From Croceicoccus pelagius (lineage in GTDB: Bacteria > Pseudomonadota > Alphaproteobacteria > Sphingomonadales > Sphingomonadaceae): a stretch of 64,000 nt of DNA. Of this stretch, positions 1 to 8,395 are shown piece by piece. The DNA lies in NCBI RefSeq assembly GCF_001661915.1, contig NZ_LYWY01000034.1, positions 211,137-275,136 on the forward strand, written 5' to 3'. How positions within the stretch are numbered: the stretch's first letter is position 1; each line of letters begins with the position of its first letter. The notes below the pieces were generated by a model, which worked only from the letters and a program-made list of their open reading frames with translations, searched no databases and was not told the DNA's origin. The translations under genes and the position numbers were made by a program.

Positions 1-2
1 TC

Positions 3-1583
3 TATACTTACGCCGAACTGCGCGAAGATGCGCTGGCGATGGCCCGCAGGCTGGTGGCCGCAGGCATCAAGCCAGGCGACCGCGTGGCGCTGATTGCCGA
101 AACCGGCACCGAATTCGCGGCACTGTTCTGCGGCGCGGTCTATGCCGGCGCATGGCCCGTGCCCCTGCCGCTGCCGACCAGCTTCGGCGGCAAGGAAAGC
201 TATATCGACCAGCTGGCCGTCCAGCTGCAGTCGAGCGATCCTACGGTCCTGTTCTACCCCGCCGAAATCGCCGCCATGACCGAGGCCGCGGCCCAGCGTC
301 AGGGCTGTCAGGGGATCGACTGGAATTCGTTCGGAGAGCGCGAGGCCCCCGAGGTCGCGCTGCCCAGGCTTTCGCCCGACGACATCTGCTATCTGCAGTA
401 TTCCTCGGGCTCGACCCGTTTCCCGCACGGCGTTGCCGTCACCCACCGCGCGCTGGTGTCGAACCTTGCCAGCCACTCGCACGGGATGTGTCTGGCCGAG
501 AACGACCGCTGCATCTCGTGGCTGCCGTGGTATCACGACATGGGTCTGGTCGGCTGTTTTCTCTCGCTCATCGCGAACCAGGTCTCGGGCGACTATCTGA
601 AGACCGAGGACTTTGCCCGCCGCCCGCTGGCATGGCTTGACCTCATCAGCCGGAACGAGGGCGATTCCATCTCCTACTCGCCGACGTTCGGTTACGACAT
701 CTGCGCGCGCCGCATCTCCAGCCAGTCGAACGTTTCCGAACGCTTCGACCTGTCGCGCTGGCGGCTGGCGGGCAACGGGGCCGACATGATCCGCCCCGAC
801 GTTATGCAGGGATTCGTCGATGCCTTTGCCGGCGCAGGGTTCAAGGCCAATGCCTTCACGCCCAGCTACGGCCTTGCCGAAGCGACGCTGGCCGTGACGA
901 TCATGCCGCCGGGTGAAGGCATCCGCGTCGAACTGGTCGAGGAAGAGCGTCTTTCCGGCACCCCGCGCGATCTGTCGCGCCCGGCCCGCTATCGCGCCAT
1001 CGTCAATTGCGGCAAGGCCGTGAAGGACATGGAAGTCGTGATCCGCGGCGAGGACGGGCACGAGTTGCCCGATCACCACATCGGCAAGGTCTGGTGCCAG
1101 GGCCCCAGCGTCATGCATTCCTATTTCCGCGATCCCGAAGCGACCGAGGCGTGCCTGGTCGACGGGTGGCTGGATACCGGTGACATGGGTTACATGGTAG
1201 ACGGCTACCTGTTCATCGTCGGCCGCGCCAAGGACATGATCATAATCAACGGCAAGAACCACTGGCCCCAGGATATCGAGTGGGCCGTGGAACAGCTGCC
1301 GGGCTTCCACCAGGGCGACATCGCGGCATTCGCGGTGCAGGCCGAAAACGGCGAGGAAGTGCCCGCGGTCCTCGTCCACTGCCGCGTTTCCGATCCGGTC
1401 GAGCGTGTGAAGCTGCACGACCAGATCCGCGACAAGGTCCGTTCGATAACCGGCATGAACTGTGTCGTCGAACTCGTGCCGCCGCGCACGCTGCCCCGCA
1501 CGTCTTCGGGCAAGCTGAGCCGCGCGAAGGCCAAGAAGCTTTACCTGTCCGGCGAGATCGAGCCTTACCAGCTCGCCGCCTAA
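3..1583 (+). CDS. Fatty acyl-AMP ligase (FAAL), 5' end cut by the window
   Basis: The reading frame is open from base 3, so the gene begins before the window; the first ATG at 39 is internal. The product is a member of the ANL adenylating superfamily that activates a fatty acid as acyl-AMP. Visible core motifs are YLQYSSGSTRFPHGV (about residue 125 from the ATG at 39), the aromatic-rich WLPWYHDMGLVG, YGLAEATLAV, the hinge region GRAKDMIIINGKNHWPQDIE and the C-terminal lysine segment RTSSGKLSR. The spacing and the YHDMGL and GKNHWPQDIE motifs are those of FAALs rather than acyl-CoA synthetases. FAALs normally hand the acyl group to an acyl carrier protein or a PKS/NRPS; the partner genes, if any, lie outside the window, and nothing downstream looks like one. 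The frame ends at 1583, just before a hairpin. Confidence 0.88.
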   Translation, partial: YTYAELREDALAMARRLVAAGIKPGDRVALIAETGTEFAALFCGAVYAGAWPVPLPLPTSFGGKESYIDQLAVQLQSSDPTVLFYPAEIAAMTEAAAQRQGCQGIDWNSFGEREAPEVALPRLSPDDICYLQYSSGSTRFPHGVAVTHRALVSNLASHSHGMCLAENDRCISWLPWYHDMGLVGCFLSLIANQVSGDYLKTEDFARRPLAWLDLISRNEGDSISYSPTFGYDICARRISSQSNVSERFDLSRWRLAGNGADMIRPDVMQGFVDAFAGAGFKANAFTPSYGLAEATLAVTIMPPGEGIRVELVEEERLSGTPRDLSRPARYRAIVNCGKAVKDMEVVIRGEDGHELPDHHIGKVWCQGPSVMHSYFRDPEATEACLVDGWLDTGDMGYMVDGYLFIVGRAKDMIIINGKNHWPQDIEWAVEQLPGFHQGDIAAFAVQAENGEEVPAVLVHCRVSDPVERVKLHDQIRDKVRSITGMNCVVELVPPRTLPRTSSGKLSRAKAKKLYLSGEIEPYQLAA

Positions 1584-1604
1584 CTGTTGATCGGTTGGAG
1601 AGGA

Positions 1605-1640
1605 GGGGCGGCCCCACGTAGGGCCGCCTCGATTTCTCCG
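1605..1640. terminator. GC-rich hairpin between convergent genes
   Basis: GGCGGCCC (1607-1614) and GGGCCGCC (1621-1628) pair perfectly around a 6-base loop and extend by two more pairs (one G-T) to 1605 and 1630. Only a weak T-rich tail (GATTTCTCC) follows. It sits between the convergent acyl-AMP ligase and MAPEG genes, where a shared terminator is expected. Confidence 0.5.
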
Positions 1641-1661
1641 ACCGGTCTCCCTCCCCCCGGA

Positions 1662-2057
1662 TCAGCCCCAGAGCAGCGGCCAAATCACCATGATCAGGCC
1701 GATCACGCTGACAAGGAATACCAACGTCCGCACCACCGGAATACCTGCCCAATAAAGCGGCAGATAGACGATGCGTGCGCCCAGCCAGATCCAGCCGCCC
1801 AGCGCGGTAAGATCGCTGGTCTTGCCAGCCACCACCACGCCCAGCAGGCCGATGACAGCGATCGGAAGCGTTTCCTGGTAATTGTCGCGCGCGCGTTCCA
1901 ATCGCCCCACGATGGGGTTCGCCGGCGGCAGATCCTCGTCCCGCGCGCCGGTGTTCCACTTCGTCCCGTACTGCTTCGTCTTGAAGTGCACCGCCGTGAA
2001 AATGTGCACCAGCAGCAGGATCGCCGCGTAGACAAGGATCCGGATCTCGATCGCCAT
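1662..2057 (-). CDS. MAPEG family membrane protein
   Basis: 131 residues starting MAIEIRILVY. The ATG at 2057 is preceded by a GGGAG ribosome binding site, so the longer upstream reading is not needed. Hydrophobic segments lie near residues 4-20, 60-75, 80-100 and 108-130, giving the four-helix layout of MAPEG proteins (the microsomal glutathione transferase / eicosanoid family). Motifs such as NPIVGRLERARDNYQETLPI and GARIVYLPLYWAGIP fit the MAPEG pattern (conserved Arg/Asn in helix 2, RxxY-type helix 3). In bacteria the substrate is usually unknown; glutathione-linked detoxification is a family-level possibility only. It follows the DUF389 gene on the same strand after 19 bases and may be co-transcribed with it. 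Confidence 0.8.
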   Translation of the reverse strand: MAIEIRILVYAAILLLVHIFTAVHFKTKQYGTKWNTGARDEDLPPANPIVGRLERARDNYQETLPIAVIGLLGVVVAGKTSDLTALGGWIWLGARIVYLPLYWAGIPVVRTLVFLVSVIGLIMVIWPLLWG

Positions 2058-2076
2058 CGGTATTCTCCCGTTATCG

Positions 2077-3645
2077 TTATTCTTCGGAAAGCGTGTCGGG
2101 TGTCGCCCAGCCCGTTCGCACGAGTCCGCTGTCTCGGCGCTGCTCCTCGACCACGAAAGGCACCTGCTTTTCCTCCAGCGCCTTGCGGACAGGCGCAATG
2201 TCGCCTGCCCCACCAGTCAGCCGCACGGGCGCCTTGATACGCTGCGCAGACCATATGATGAGGTCGAGCGCGCCTTGCCCCTCGGCGGTCAGCACGCGGC
2301 CATCGGGTACCGTCCCGTCGGCAGCGGCTGCCGGAGCCTCGGTCCTCAAGTCCGGTAGCGCGCCTGCGGGCGGCAGAAGCGTGACCTGCCAGCGCGGCAC
2401 GCTGTCCGAAATGCGCTTTTCGAGGGCAGCGTAAGTCGAGAGCTTCGCGCCCGGCAATGGCACGGCGGTCACTTGCGCACGGCGCGCCTCGCGGTCGACG
2501 AAGACGTCGGCCTCGCGCACGCCCGAAATCAGCGCCAGCCGCCCGACGAGATCGCGGACCTCGCGGTCGTTCGCTGCCTGCTCTCTTGCACGCGCTGCGT
2601 TCAGCTCTGCCTGCTCTGCCGCCGATGCGCTGGTGCCCACCTCGAACTGGTCGAGTGTCAGGGCAACCGGCGCCTCCATGATGCGGGCCAGCCTGCGGTT
2701 CACCGCTTCCTCGGCACCTGCGCGCAGTTCGGGCGTCAACACCGTTGCCGAAACCGCAACGGGATCGGCGTCAAAGTCGATGTCGATCTGCGAAATGCGG
2801 GCCTTACCGGGAAAGCTGTCCAGGATCGCGGTATTGGCAAGGCGCTGTGCGTTCGATTCCTTCGCGATCGAAACCAGCGATAGACCCAGCGGCACAGCCA
2901 GACCGGCAAACGCGATGACGACGAGAACATCCTGCATCCGCGTCTGCTTGTCCGAAAGCTGCGTGTGAAAACCATAGAGCCGCGCCATCATCATGGCGGT
3001 CAGCGCGATGGTGATGAGGTTGGTGACGTAAAGCAGCAGCGCGCCCGAAAAGACCGTCCAGTTCAGCGTGGCGAGGCCGAAGCCCACCACGGCTAGCGGC
3101 GGCATCAACGCCGTCGCGATGGCGACACCGACGACAGTGCCCTCGCGCCCGCGGATCATCGCATAGGCGCCCGCAAGCGCCGAAAAGAATGCGATGAACA
3201 GGTCGAACAGGTTGGGACGTGTACGCGCCGCGATTTCCTGCGTAACCGTCTGCAGCGGCGAGATCGCGACGATCAACGCGGTGAACAGCACTGCCAGCAC
3301 CGTACCCACGGCAAGAGCGCGCAGCGACTTGCGCATCCACGCATAGTCCCCCGTCGCCAGCGCGAAACCAAGGCCGATGATCGGCCCCATCAGCGGCGAC
3401 AGCAACATGGCGCCGATGACGACGGCAGGCGACGACAACAGCAAGCCCAGCACCGCGATCCCCGCCGACATGGCCAGCATGAACATATACCGGGCGGAAA
3501 TCACCGCCTCTTCGCGGCGGTTCTCGATCACCGAATTCTGGTCGACCGTGTTGATGACCGAATGCCGCCACCAAAGCCTGAGCGATACCAGAACGCCCGT
3601 AAAACTCGTCCGCGCGCGGCGCGCGGCATCTGCCTGTTCTACCAT
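2077..3645 (-). CDS. DUF389 domain multi-pass membrane protein
   Basis: 522 residues; the ATG at 3645 has AGGGAAG upstream. The N-terminal half carries the DUF389 (TIGR00341-like) membrane domain: about residues 50-220 form alternating hydrophobic stretches with the typical small-residue motifs SSPAVVIGAMLLSPLMGPII and GVAIATALMPPLAVVGFGLA. The C-terminal half (about 270-520) is soluble and contains an Ala/Glu-rich stretch around residues 335-360 that could be coiled coil, followed by a domain that resembles an OmpA/BON-type fold in composition. The biochemical role of DUF389 proteins is unknown. The gene is divergent from the GH15 gene, with 153 bases between the two starts that must hold both promoters. 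Confidence 0.82.
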   Translation of the reverse strand: MVEQADAARRARTSFTGVLVSLRLWWRHSVINTVDQNSVIENRREEAVISARYMFMLAMSAGIAVLGLLLSSPAVVIGAMLLSPLMGPIIGLGFALATGDYAWMRKSLRALAVGTVLAVLFTALIVAISPLQTVTQEIAARTRPNLFDLFIAFFSALAGAYAMIRGREGTVVGVAIATALMPPLAVVGFGLATLNWTVFSGALLLYVTNLITIALTAMMMARLYGFHTQLSDKQTRMQDVLVVIAFAGLAVPLGLSLVSIAKESNAQRLANTAILDSFPGKARISQIDIDFDADPVAVSATVLTPELRAGAEEAVNRRLARIMEAPVALTLDQFEVGTSASAAEQAELNAARAREQAANDREVRDLVGRLALISGVREADVFVDREARRAQVTAVPLPGAKLSTYAALEKRISDSVPRWQVTLLPPAGALPDLRTEAPAAAADGTVPDGRVLTAEGQGALDLIIWSAQRIKAPVRLTGGAGDIAPVRKALEEKQVPFVVEEQRRDSGLVRTGWATPDTLSEE

Positions 3646-3798
3646 CGATCTTCCCTGTGGCGGGTCCGCGCCCGCAGTTGTCCTGTCCTCGTTTTAACGA
3701 AGGTCCGCCCCCTGTCGAGAACGGCCCGTCGTTGTGCAATGCAAAATTTTCGCACACCGCCCTTCACACACGCGACCTTGTTCCTAAACTGAGACCGG

Positions 3799-5664
3799 AT
3801 GACACAGCCGAATCATGACCCGCAGAGCCACGCTCAGGGCCGTTCGCCCGAACATCCCGCCCACCTTGGCGACTATGCCAATCTCGAACTCTGGCCGATC
3901 GGGAATTGCCAAGCATCTGCGCTGGTCGACAGGCACGGGACGTTCACCTGGGCCTGCATCCCGCGCGTCGATGGCGATCCGGTGTTCTGTTCGCTGCTCG
4001 ACAACGGGCGCAGCAAGGAAGACGCGATCGGCTTCTGGTCTATCGACATGGAAGGCGGCAGCGTCGCCCATCAGGAATATATCCGCAACACGCCGATCCT
4101 GAAGACGACTTATGCCGACGATCACGGCAATTCACTGGAAGTGCTCGATTTCTGTCCGCGCTATCGCGACAAGGGCCGCATCTATCGCCCCGTCGCCTTC
4201 GTGCGCGTGGTGCGCCCCCTCAGCGGCAGCCCGCGCATCCGCATGGCGCTGCGGCCCTCGGCGGAATACGGCGCGCAAGTTCCCGAACGCAGCTTCGGGT
4301 CCAGCCACATCACCTTCAAGATCCCGGCGATGACGATGCGCCTGACGACCGATGCGCCCATCGGCCTCGTCCAGCAGGAAACGGCGTTCCGCGTCGAACG
4401 CCAGCTCCACTTCTTTTTCGGCCCGGACGAAAGTTTCTCGACCAGCCTCGAAAGCGGCATCGGCGACATGCTGTCGCGCACGGCCAAGGAATGGCGCCAT
4501 TGGGTACGCGGGCTTGCCATCCCCTTCGAATGGCAGGACGCCGTCATCCGCGCCGCGATCGGCCTGAAACTTTGCCAGCACGAGGATACCGGCGCGATCG
4601 TCGCCGCGCTTACCACCTCGATCCCCGAACATGCCGATTCGGGGCGGAACTGGGACTATCGCTACTGCTGGATCCGCGATGCCTATTACACCGTGCAGGC
4701 CCTGAACCGCATCGGCGCGCTGGACGTGCTGGAAAGCTACCTCGGCTTCCTGCGCAACATCGTCGACAATGCCAAGGGCGGGCACATCCACCCGATGTTC
4801 GACGTGCGCGGCAATCCCGAACTGCCCGAAGGGGAAGCGGAACATCTTGCCGGCTATCGCGGCATGGGCCCGGTGCGCATCGGCAATGCCGCCTGGTTCC
4901 AGATCCAGCACGACGCCTATGGCCAGATCGTCCTGTCGAGCGCGCAGGCATTCGCCGACCGGCGCCTGTTACGCATGAGCGGGATGGAGGATTTTCGGCA
5001 GCTCGAAAAGGTGGGCGAACGCGCGCTTTCCGTGTGGGATCAGCCCGACGCCGGCCTGTGGGAACTGCGTAATTCCAGCCACGTGCACACCTATTCGGCG
5101 GCGATGTGCTGGGCCGCGTGCGACCGGCTTGCCCATGCCGCGAAGGAACTGGGCATCGAGGACCGCGAGAAATACTGGCGCGAAAACGCCGCGCGCCTTC
5201 GCGAAGAGATCCTGGAAAAGAGCTGGAACAAGGAAGAGGGTCTCATCTCCTCCACCTTCGGCGGCAAGATGCGCGATGCCTCCATCATCCAGTTGCTCGA
5301 CCTGAGATTCATCTCCAAGGATGATCCCAAGATCCATTCGACGCTGAAAGTGGTCGAAAAATCGCTGCGCCGGGGCGATCACATGCTGCGCTATGACAGC
5401 AAGGACGATTTCGGCGTGCCGCACACTGCGTTCAACGTCGCGACCTTCTGGCTGATCGAGGCGCTGTCGCTGACCGGTCAGACCGAGGAAGCACGCCGCC
5501 TGTTCGAAGTCATGCTCGACCGCCGTACGGGCGCCGGGATGTTGAGCGAGGACATCGATCCCAAGAGCCTAGAGCTTTGGGGCAACTATCCGCAAACCTA
5601 TTCGCTGGTCGGAATCATCAATTGCGCCGTCATGCTGACGAAGAGCTGGAACGAGTACCGCTAG
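3799..5664 (+). CDS. Glycoside hydrolase family 15 protein (glucoamylase / trehalase type)
   Basis: 621 residues without a signal peptide, so probably cytoplasmic. The N-terminal part (residues 25-250) matches the beta-sandwich of bacterial GH15 proteins (LWPIGNCQASALVDRHGTF, FCSLLDNG). The catalytic (alpha/alpha)6 barrel follows with the GH15 signature RNWDYRYCWIRDAYYTVQAL near residue 280, and the C-terminal motif GMLSEDIDPKSLELWGNYPQ near residue 580 supplies the expected second catalytic acid region. Family members hydrolyse alpha-glucosidic bonds from the non-reducing end (maltodextrins, dextrans or trehalose); substrate cannot be read from sequence here. No trehalose or glycogen gene is next to it. 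The start has only a weak ribosome binding site, but it is the first ATG of the frame after the divergent promoter region. Confidence 0.88.
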   Translation: MTQPNHDPQSHAQGRSPEHPAHLGDYANLELWPIGNCQASALVDRHGTFTWACIPRVDGDPVFCSLLDNGRSKEDAIGFWSIDMEGGSVAHQEYIRNTPILKTTYADDHGNSLEVLDFCPRYRDKGRIYRPVAFVRVVRPLSGSPRIRMALRPSAEYGAQVPERSFGSSHITFKIPAMTMRLTTDAPIGLVQQETAFRVERQLHFFFGPDESFSTSLESGIGDMLSRTAKEWRHWVRGLAIPFEWQDAVIRAAIGLKLCQHEDTGAIVAALTTSIPEHADSGRNWDYRYCWIRDAYYTVQALNRIGALDVLESYLGFLRNIVDNAKGGHIHPMFDVRGNPELPEGEAEHLAGYRGMGPVRIGNAAWFQIQHDAYGQIVLSSAQAFADRRLLRMSGMEDFRQLEKVGERALSVWDQPDAGLWELRNSSHVHTYSAAMCWAACDRLAHAAKELGIEDREKYWRENAARLREEILEKSWNKEEGLISSTFGGKMRDASIIQLLDLRFISKDDPKIHSTLKVVEKSLRRGDHMLRYDSKDDFGVPHTAFNVATFWLIEALSLTGQTEEARRLFEVMLDRRTGAGMLSEDIDPKSLELWGNYPQTYSLVGIINCAVMLTKSWNEYR

Positions 5665-5724
5665 CTCTTCGCCTGCCCGGCCGCTGGCCACGCGGGACGA
5701 ACCGGCCGCCCCGCGTTACGCCGA

Positions 5725-5856
5725 TCAGTTGATGGCTTCTTCGCCGGCCCGGCCGACCGAGCCGATGTCTTCGCCAAGACCCTTGACGGTGTTGCAGGCG
5801 GCAAGGCCAAGGACGACGGCGGCAAGTGCGGCGCCGGTTGCGAATTTGCGGATCAT
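5725..5856 (-). CDS. Entericidin A/B-like small lipoprotein
   Basis: 43 residues: MIRKFATGAA then LAAVVLGLAACNTVKGLGED and IGSVGRAGEEAIN. It has a basic n-region, a hydrophobic stretch and a lipobox (GLAAC, Cys21), followed by the N-T-V-K-G-x-G-x-D-I pattern that defines the EcnA/EcnB family. Entericidins were described as a small antidote/toxin lipoprotein pair; most alphaproteobacterial copies, like this one, are single and of unknown function, probably envelope stress-related. The frame is complete with an ATG and a TGA stop. It is convergent with the GH15 gene. A GAAGAG motif about 10 bases before the start may be the ribosome binding site. Confidence 0.85.
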   Translation of the reverse strand: MIRKFATGAALAAVVLGLAACNTVKGLGEDIGSVGRAGEEAIN

Positions 5857-5981
5857 GGTACGTGTTCTCTTCGTGAAAATGGTGGCCGATCATAGACCGG
5901 ATCGCCATTTCACGGAACATTCATTGCGAGCAGATGAACCGGTGGGCTTGCAACCCCTTCTGTTTGCGGCATGATCGAGTC

Positions 5982-7082
5982 ATGGATCGCACGACGAGCC
6001 CTATACCGCGCAGATTGCCCGCAATTCTTGCCGCAATGCTGGCCTGCCTTGCCCTTTTTTCGCCCGCTGCCGCAACGGCGCAGGAAGGCGGGGATATGCG
6101 CATCGCCACGCGCGAGGCCCCTCCTTTCGCGATGAAGGGCGACGACGGCCGCTGGGAAGGGCTCGCCATCGAGCTGTGGCGCGCAGTCGCCGACACCAAC
6201 GGATACGAATACACGTTCGAGGAAGCCGACCTCAACGACATGATCGCGGGCGTCGCAAAAGGCGAATACGACGCCAGCGTGGGCGCGCTGACCATCACGC
6301 AGGCGCGCGAACAGGACGTGGATTTCAGCCACCCGTTCTACGCCACCGGCTTCGGGATCGCCGCACGCAAGGAACCTGCGTCCTATTTTACGCTGATCGG
6401 CAAGTTTTTCTCGTGGGACTTCATGAAGACGCTGGCCGTCCTGATCGCGATGCTGACCGTGGTCGGCGTATTGTTCTGGCTGGCGGAGCGGAAGCGCAAT
6501 TCGGAAGAATTTGCCACCGACGCCAAGGGTATCGGATCGGGCTTCTGGTTCGCCGCCGTCACGATGACCACGGTGGGTTACGGCGACAAGGCACCGCGCA
6601 CGCCTGCGGGCAAGATCGTCGCTCTGATCTGGATGTTCACGGCCCTTCTCATCATCTCGACAATTACCGGCATGATCGCTTCATCTCTGACGGCGGACAG
6701 GCTGGAAGGCGCGGTGACGGGGCCGGGCGACCTCGACGGGGTCAGCGTTGGGGTCGTGGCGGATTCGGCAGGAGAGGAATGGCTGGCCCGCGACGGCATT
6801 GCCTCAACCGGCTTTTCGGAAGTTTCCGGCGGCTTGCAGGCGCTCGCCAGCGGAGAGATCGACGCATTCGTGCACGACGATCCGCTTCTGCGCTATTCGG
6901 TGGGGCGCGAAGGGCTGGCGGACTTGCGCGTGTTGCCCGGATCGTTCGGGCGGCAGGACTATGGTATTGCCCTCCCCGAAGACAGCCCGCTTCGCGAAGA
7001 CGTCAACATCGCACTGCTAAGCCATATCGAAAGCGACAGGTGGCTTGCCCATATCACACAACAACTGGGTCAGACCGACTGA
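5982..7082 (+). CDS. GluR0-like prokaryotic ionotropic receptor: ligand-gated potassium channel
   Basis: 366 residues. A signal peptide (residues 1-33, ending AATAQ) leads to a periplasmic-binding-protein (SBP_bac_3) lobe S1 at 38-135 with the ligand motif TITQAREQDVDFSHPFY (104-120; Arg109 aligns with the arginine that holds the alpha-carboxylate in amino-acid binding proteins). A pore module follows: helix M1 about 150-168, pore helix and selectivity filter TVGYGD at 197-202, helix M2 about 211-235. The second lobe S2 resumes at about 250 and contains GEIDAFVHDD, which supplies an acidic residue at the amine-binding position. This S1-pore-S2 order, without an M3 helix, is that of cyanobacterial GluR0, a potassium channel opened by glutamate. 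The start MDRTTSPIPR is chosen because it directly precedes the signal peptide; an upstream ATG at 5934 would add 16 unlikely residues. Ligand identity is inference. Confidence 0.88.
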   Translation: MDRTTSPIPRRLPAILAAMLACLALFSPAAATAQEGGDMRIATREAPPFAMKGDDGRWEGLAIELWRAVADTNGYEYTFEEADLNDMIAGVAKGEYDASVGALTITQAREQDVDFSHPFYATGFGIAARKEPASYFTLIGKFFSWDFMKTLAVLIAMLTVVGVLFWLAERKRNSEEFATDAKGIGSGFWFAAVTMTTVGYGDKAPRTPAGKIVALIWMFTALLIISTITGMIASSLTADRLEGAVTGPGDLDGVSVGVVADSAGEEWLARDGIASTGFSEVSGGLQALASGEIDAFVHDDPLLRYSVGREGLADLRVLPGSFGRQDYGIALPEDSPLREDVNIALLSHIESDRWLAHITQQLGQTD

Positions 7083-7154
7083 AGGATCAGTCCGGCAGTC
7101 CTTGAATTACGTGTCTTACATAGCTAATACAGTTGATGAACCACAAGGGCGCAC

Positions 7155-8384
7155 ATGCCCTTCAAACACGGGATGACCATGGCAGAACAGCCGACCGCAA
7201 CCGCGACCGCAACCGAACTCACGCTGGAAGCGCCCAGCCCCGTTCCGGACGTAAAGCCCGAAAAGGCGGCCGGCCTCGTCCCGGTCGAGGAAGAGACGAA
7301 GTCCAAGCTGGAAGCGAAAGTCGATCTTTTCGTGTCGGACCTGATCGCGCAGGACGCGAACTCGCCCGAATTCGGCAAGAAGGTCGACCAGCTGACCAAC
7401 ATGGGTCGCAAGGAAATCATGGCGGCATCGTCGATGTCGAACCGGTTTCTCGATCGCCCCGTGCGCGCAATGGACGCGGACAGCGGCATCGGCGCGGACC
7501 TTACCGAACTGCGCCAGACGGTCGAGGATCTCGATCCCGGCCGCAAGGGCAAGCTTACGGGCCGCAAGCTGTTCGGCATCATCCCCTTCGGCAACAAGCT
7601 GAAAGGTTATTTTGACAGCTATACCAGCGCGCAGGGCCACATCCAGGCGATCCTCGCCCGCCTTGCCAGCGGCAAGGACGAGCTGCTGATGGACAATGCC
7701 GCCATCGACGTCGAGCGCCAGAAGCTGTGGGAAGCGATGGGCAAGCTGGAGCAGATGATCCACATTTCCAAAACCCTCGACGCGAAGCTTGAGGACGCGG
7801 CAAACGATCTTGACGCCACCGATCCGGCAAAGGCCAAGGCGATCCGCGAGAGCGCGCTGTTCTACACTCGCCAGCGCACGCAGGACCTTTTGACGCAAAT
7901 GGCGGTCAGCGTTCAGGGCTACCTCGCGCTTGATCTTGTGAAGAAGAACAACGTCGAACTGGTGAAGGGCGTGGACCGCGCCAGCACGACCACCGTGTCG
8001 GCCCTTCGCACCGCGGTCACCGTGGCACAGGCGATGACGAACCAGCGGCTGGTCCTTGGCCAGATTACGGCGCTCAACGAAACGACGGCGGGGATCATCG
8101 ATTCCACCAGCACGTTGCTGCGCGACCAGACCGGCAAGATCCACGAACAGGCCGCTTCCAGCACGATCCCGCTGGAAACGCTGCAGCGCGCCTTCCAGAA
8201 CATCTACGATACGATGGACACCATCGACACCTTCAAGCTGAAGGCGCTCGATTCCATGAAGCAGACGGTCGACACCCTGTCGGACGAGGTAGAGCGTTCG
8301 CGCGGCTATATCGCCCGTGCAGAAGGCGCAGCCAGGGCGCAGGTCGACGCACAGTCGAACCCGCTGCTGAGCCTGGATAGCTGA
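7155..8384 (+). CDS. telA: TelA family (toxic anion / tellurite resistance) protein
   Basis: 409 residues, soluble and strongly helical. After a low-complexity N-terminus (Thr/Ala-rich, residues 10-35) comes the TelA/KlaA domain with motifs LTGRKLFGIIPFGNKLKGYF (about 135) and, towards the C-terminus, a long helical region typical of PF05816. The family was named for plasmid-borne tellurite resistance; chromosomal members (YaaN in Bacillus) are linked to envelope-stress tolerance and have no proven biochemical activity. AAGGG six bases before the ATG at 7155 supports this start; ATGs at 7173 and 7179 are alternatives. It heads a three-gene group with the XpaC-like gene 11 bases downstream, repeating the xpaC-yaaN pairing of Firmicutes. 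Confidence 0.9.
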   Translation: MPFKHGMTMAEQPTATATATELTLEAPSPVPDVKPEKAAGLVPVEEETKSKLEAKVDLFVSDLIAQDANSPEFGKKVDQLTNMGRKEIMAASSMSNRFLDRPVRAMDADSGIGADLTELRQTVEDLDPGRKGKLTGRKLFGIIPFGNKLKGYFDSYTSAQGHIQAILARLASGKDELLMDNAAIDVERQKLWEAMGKLEQMIHISKTLDAKLEDAANDLDATDPAKAKAIRESALFYTRQRTQDLLTQMAVSVQGYLALDLVKKNNVELVKGVDRASTTTVSALRTAVTVAQAMTNQRLVLGQITALNETTAGIIDSTSTLLRDQTGKIHEQAASSTIPLETLQRAFQNIYDTMDTIDTFKLKALDSMKQTVDTLSDEVERSRGYIARAEGAARAQVDAQSNPLLSLDS

Positions 8385-8395
8385 GCGCGAGCACA

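Noticed and set aside
2804..3757. Long opposite-frame ORFs over DUF389, GH15, cbb3 and other genes
   Set aside because: They are the usual shadow frames of GC-rich genes, Arg/Pro-rich and without domains.
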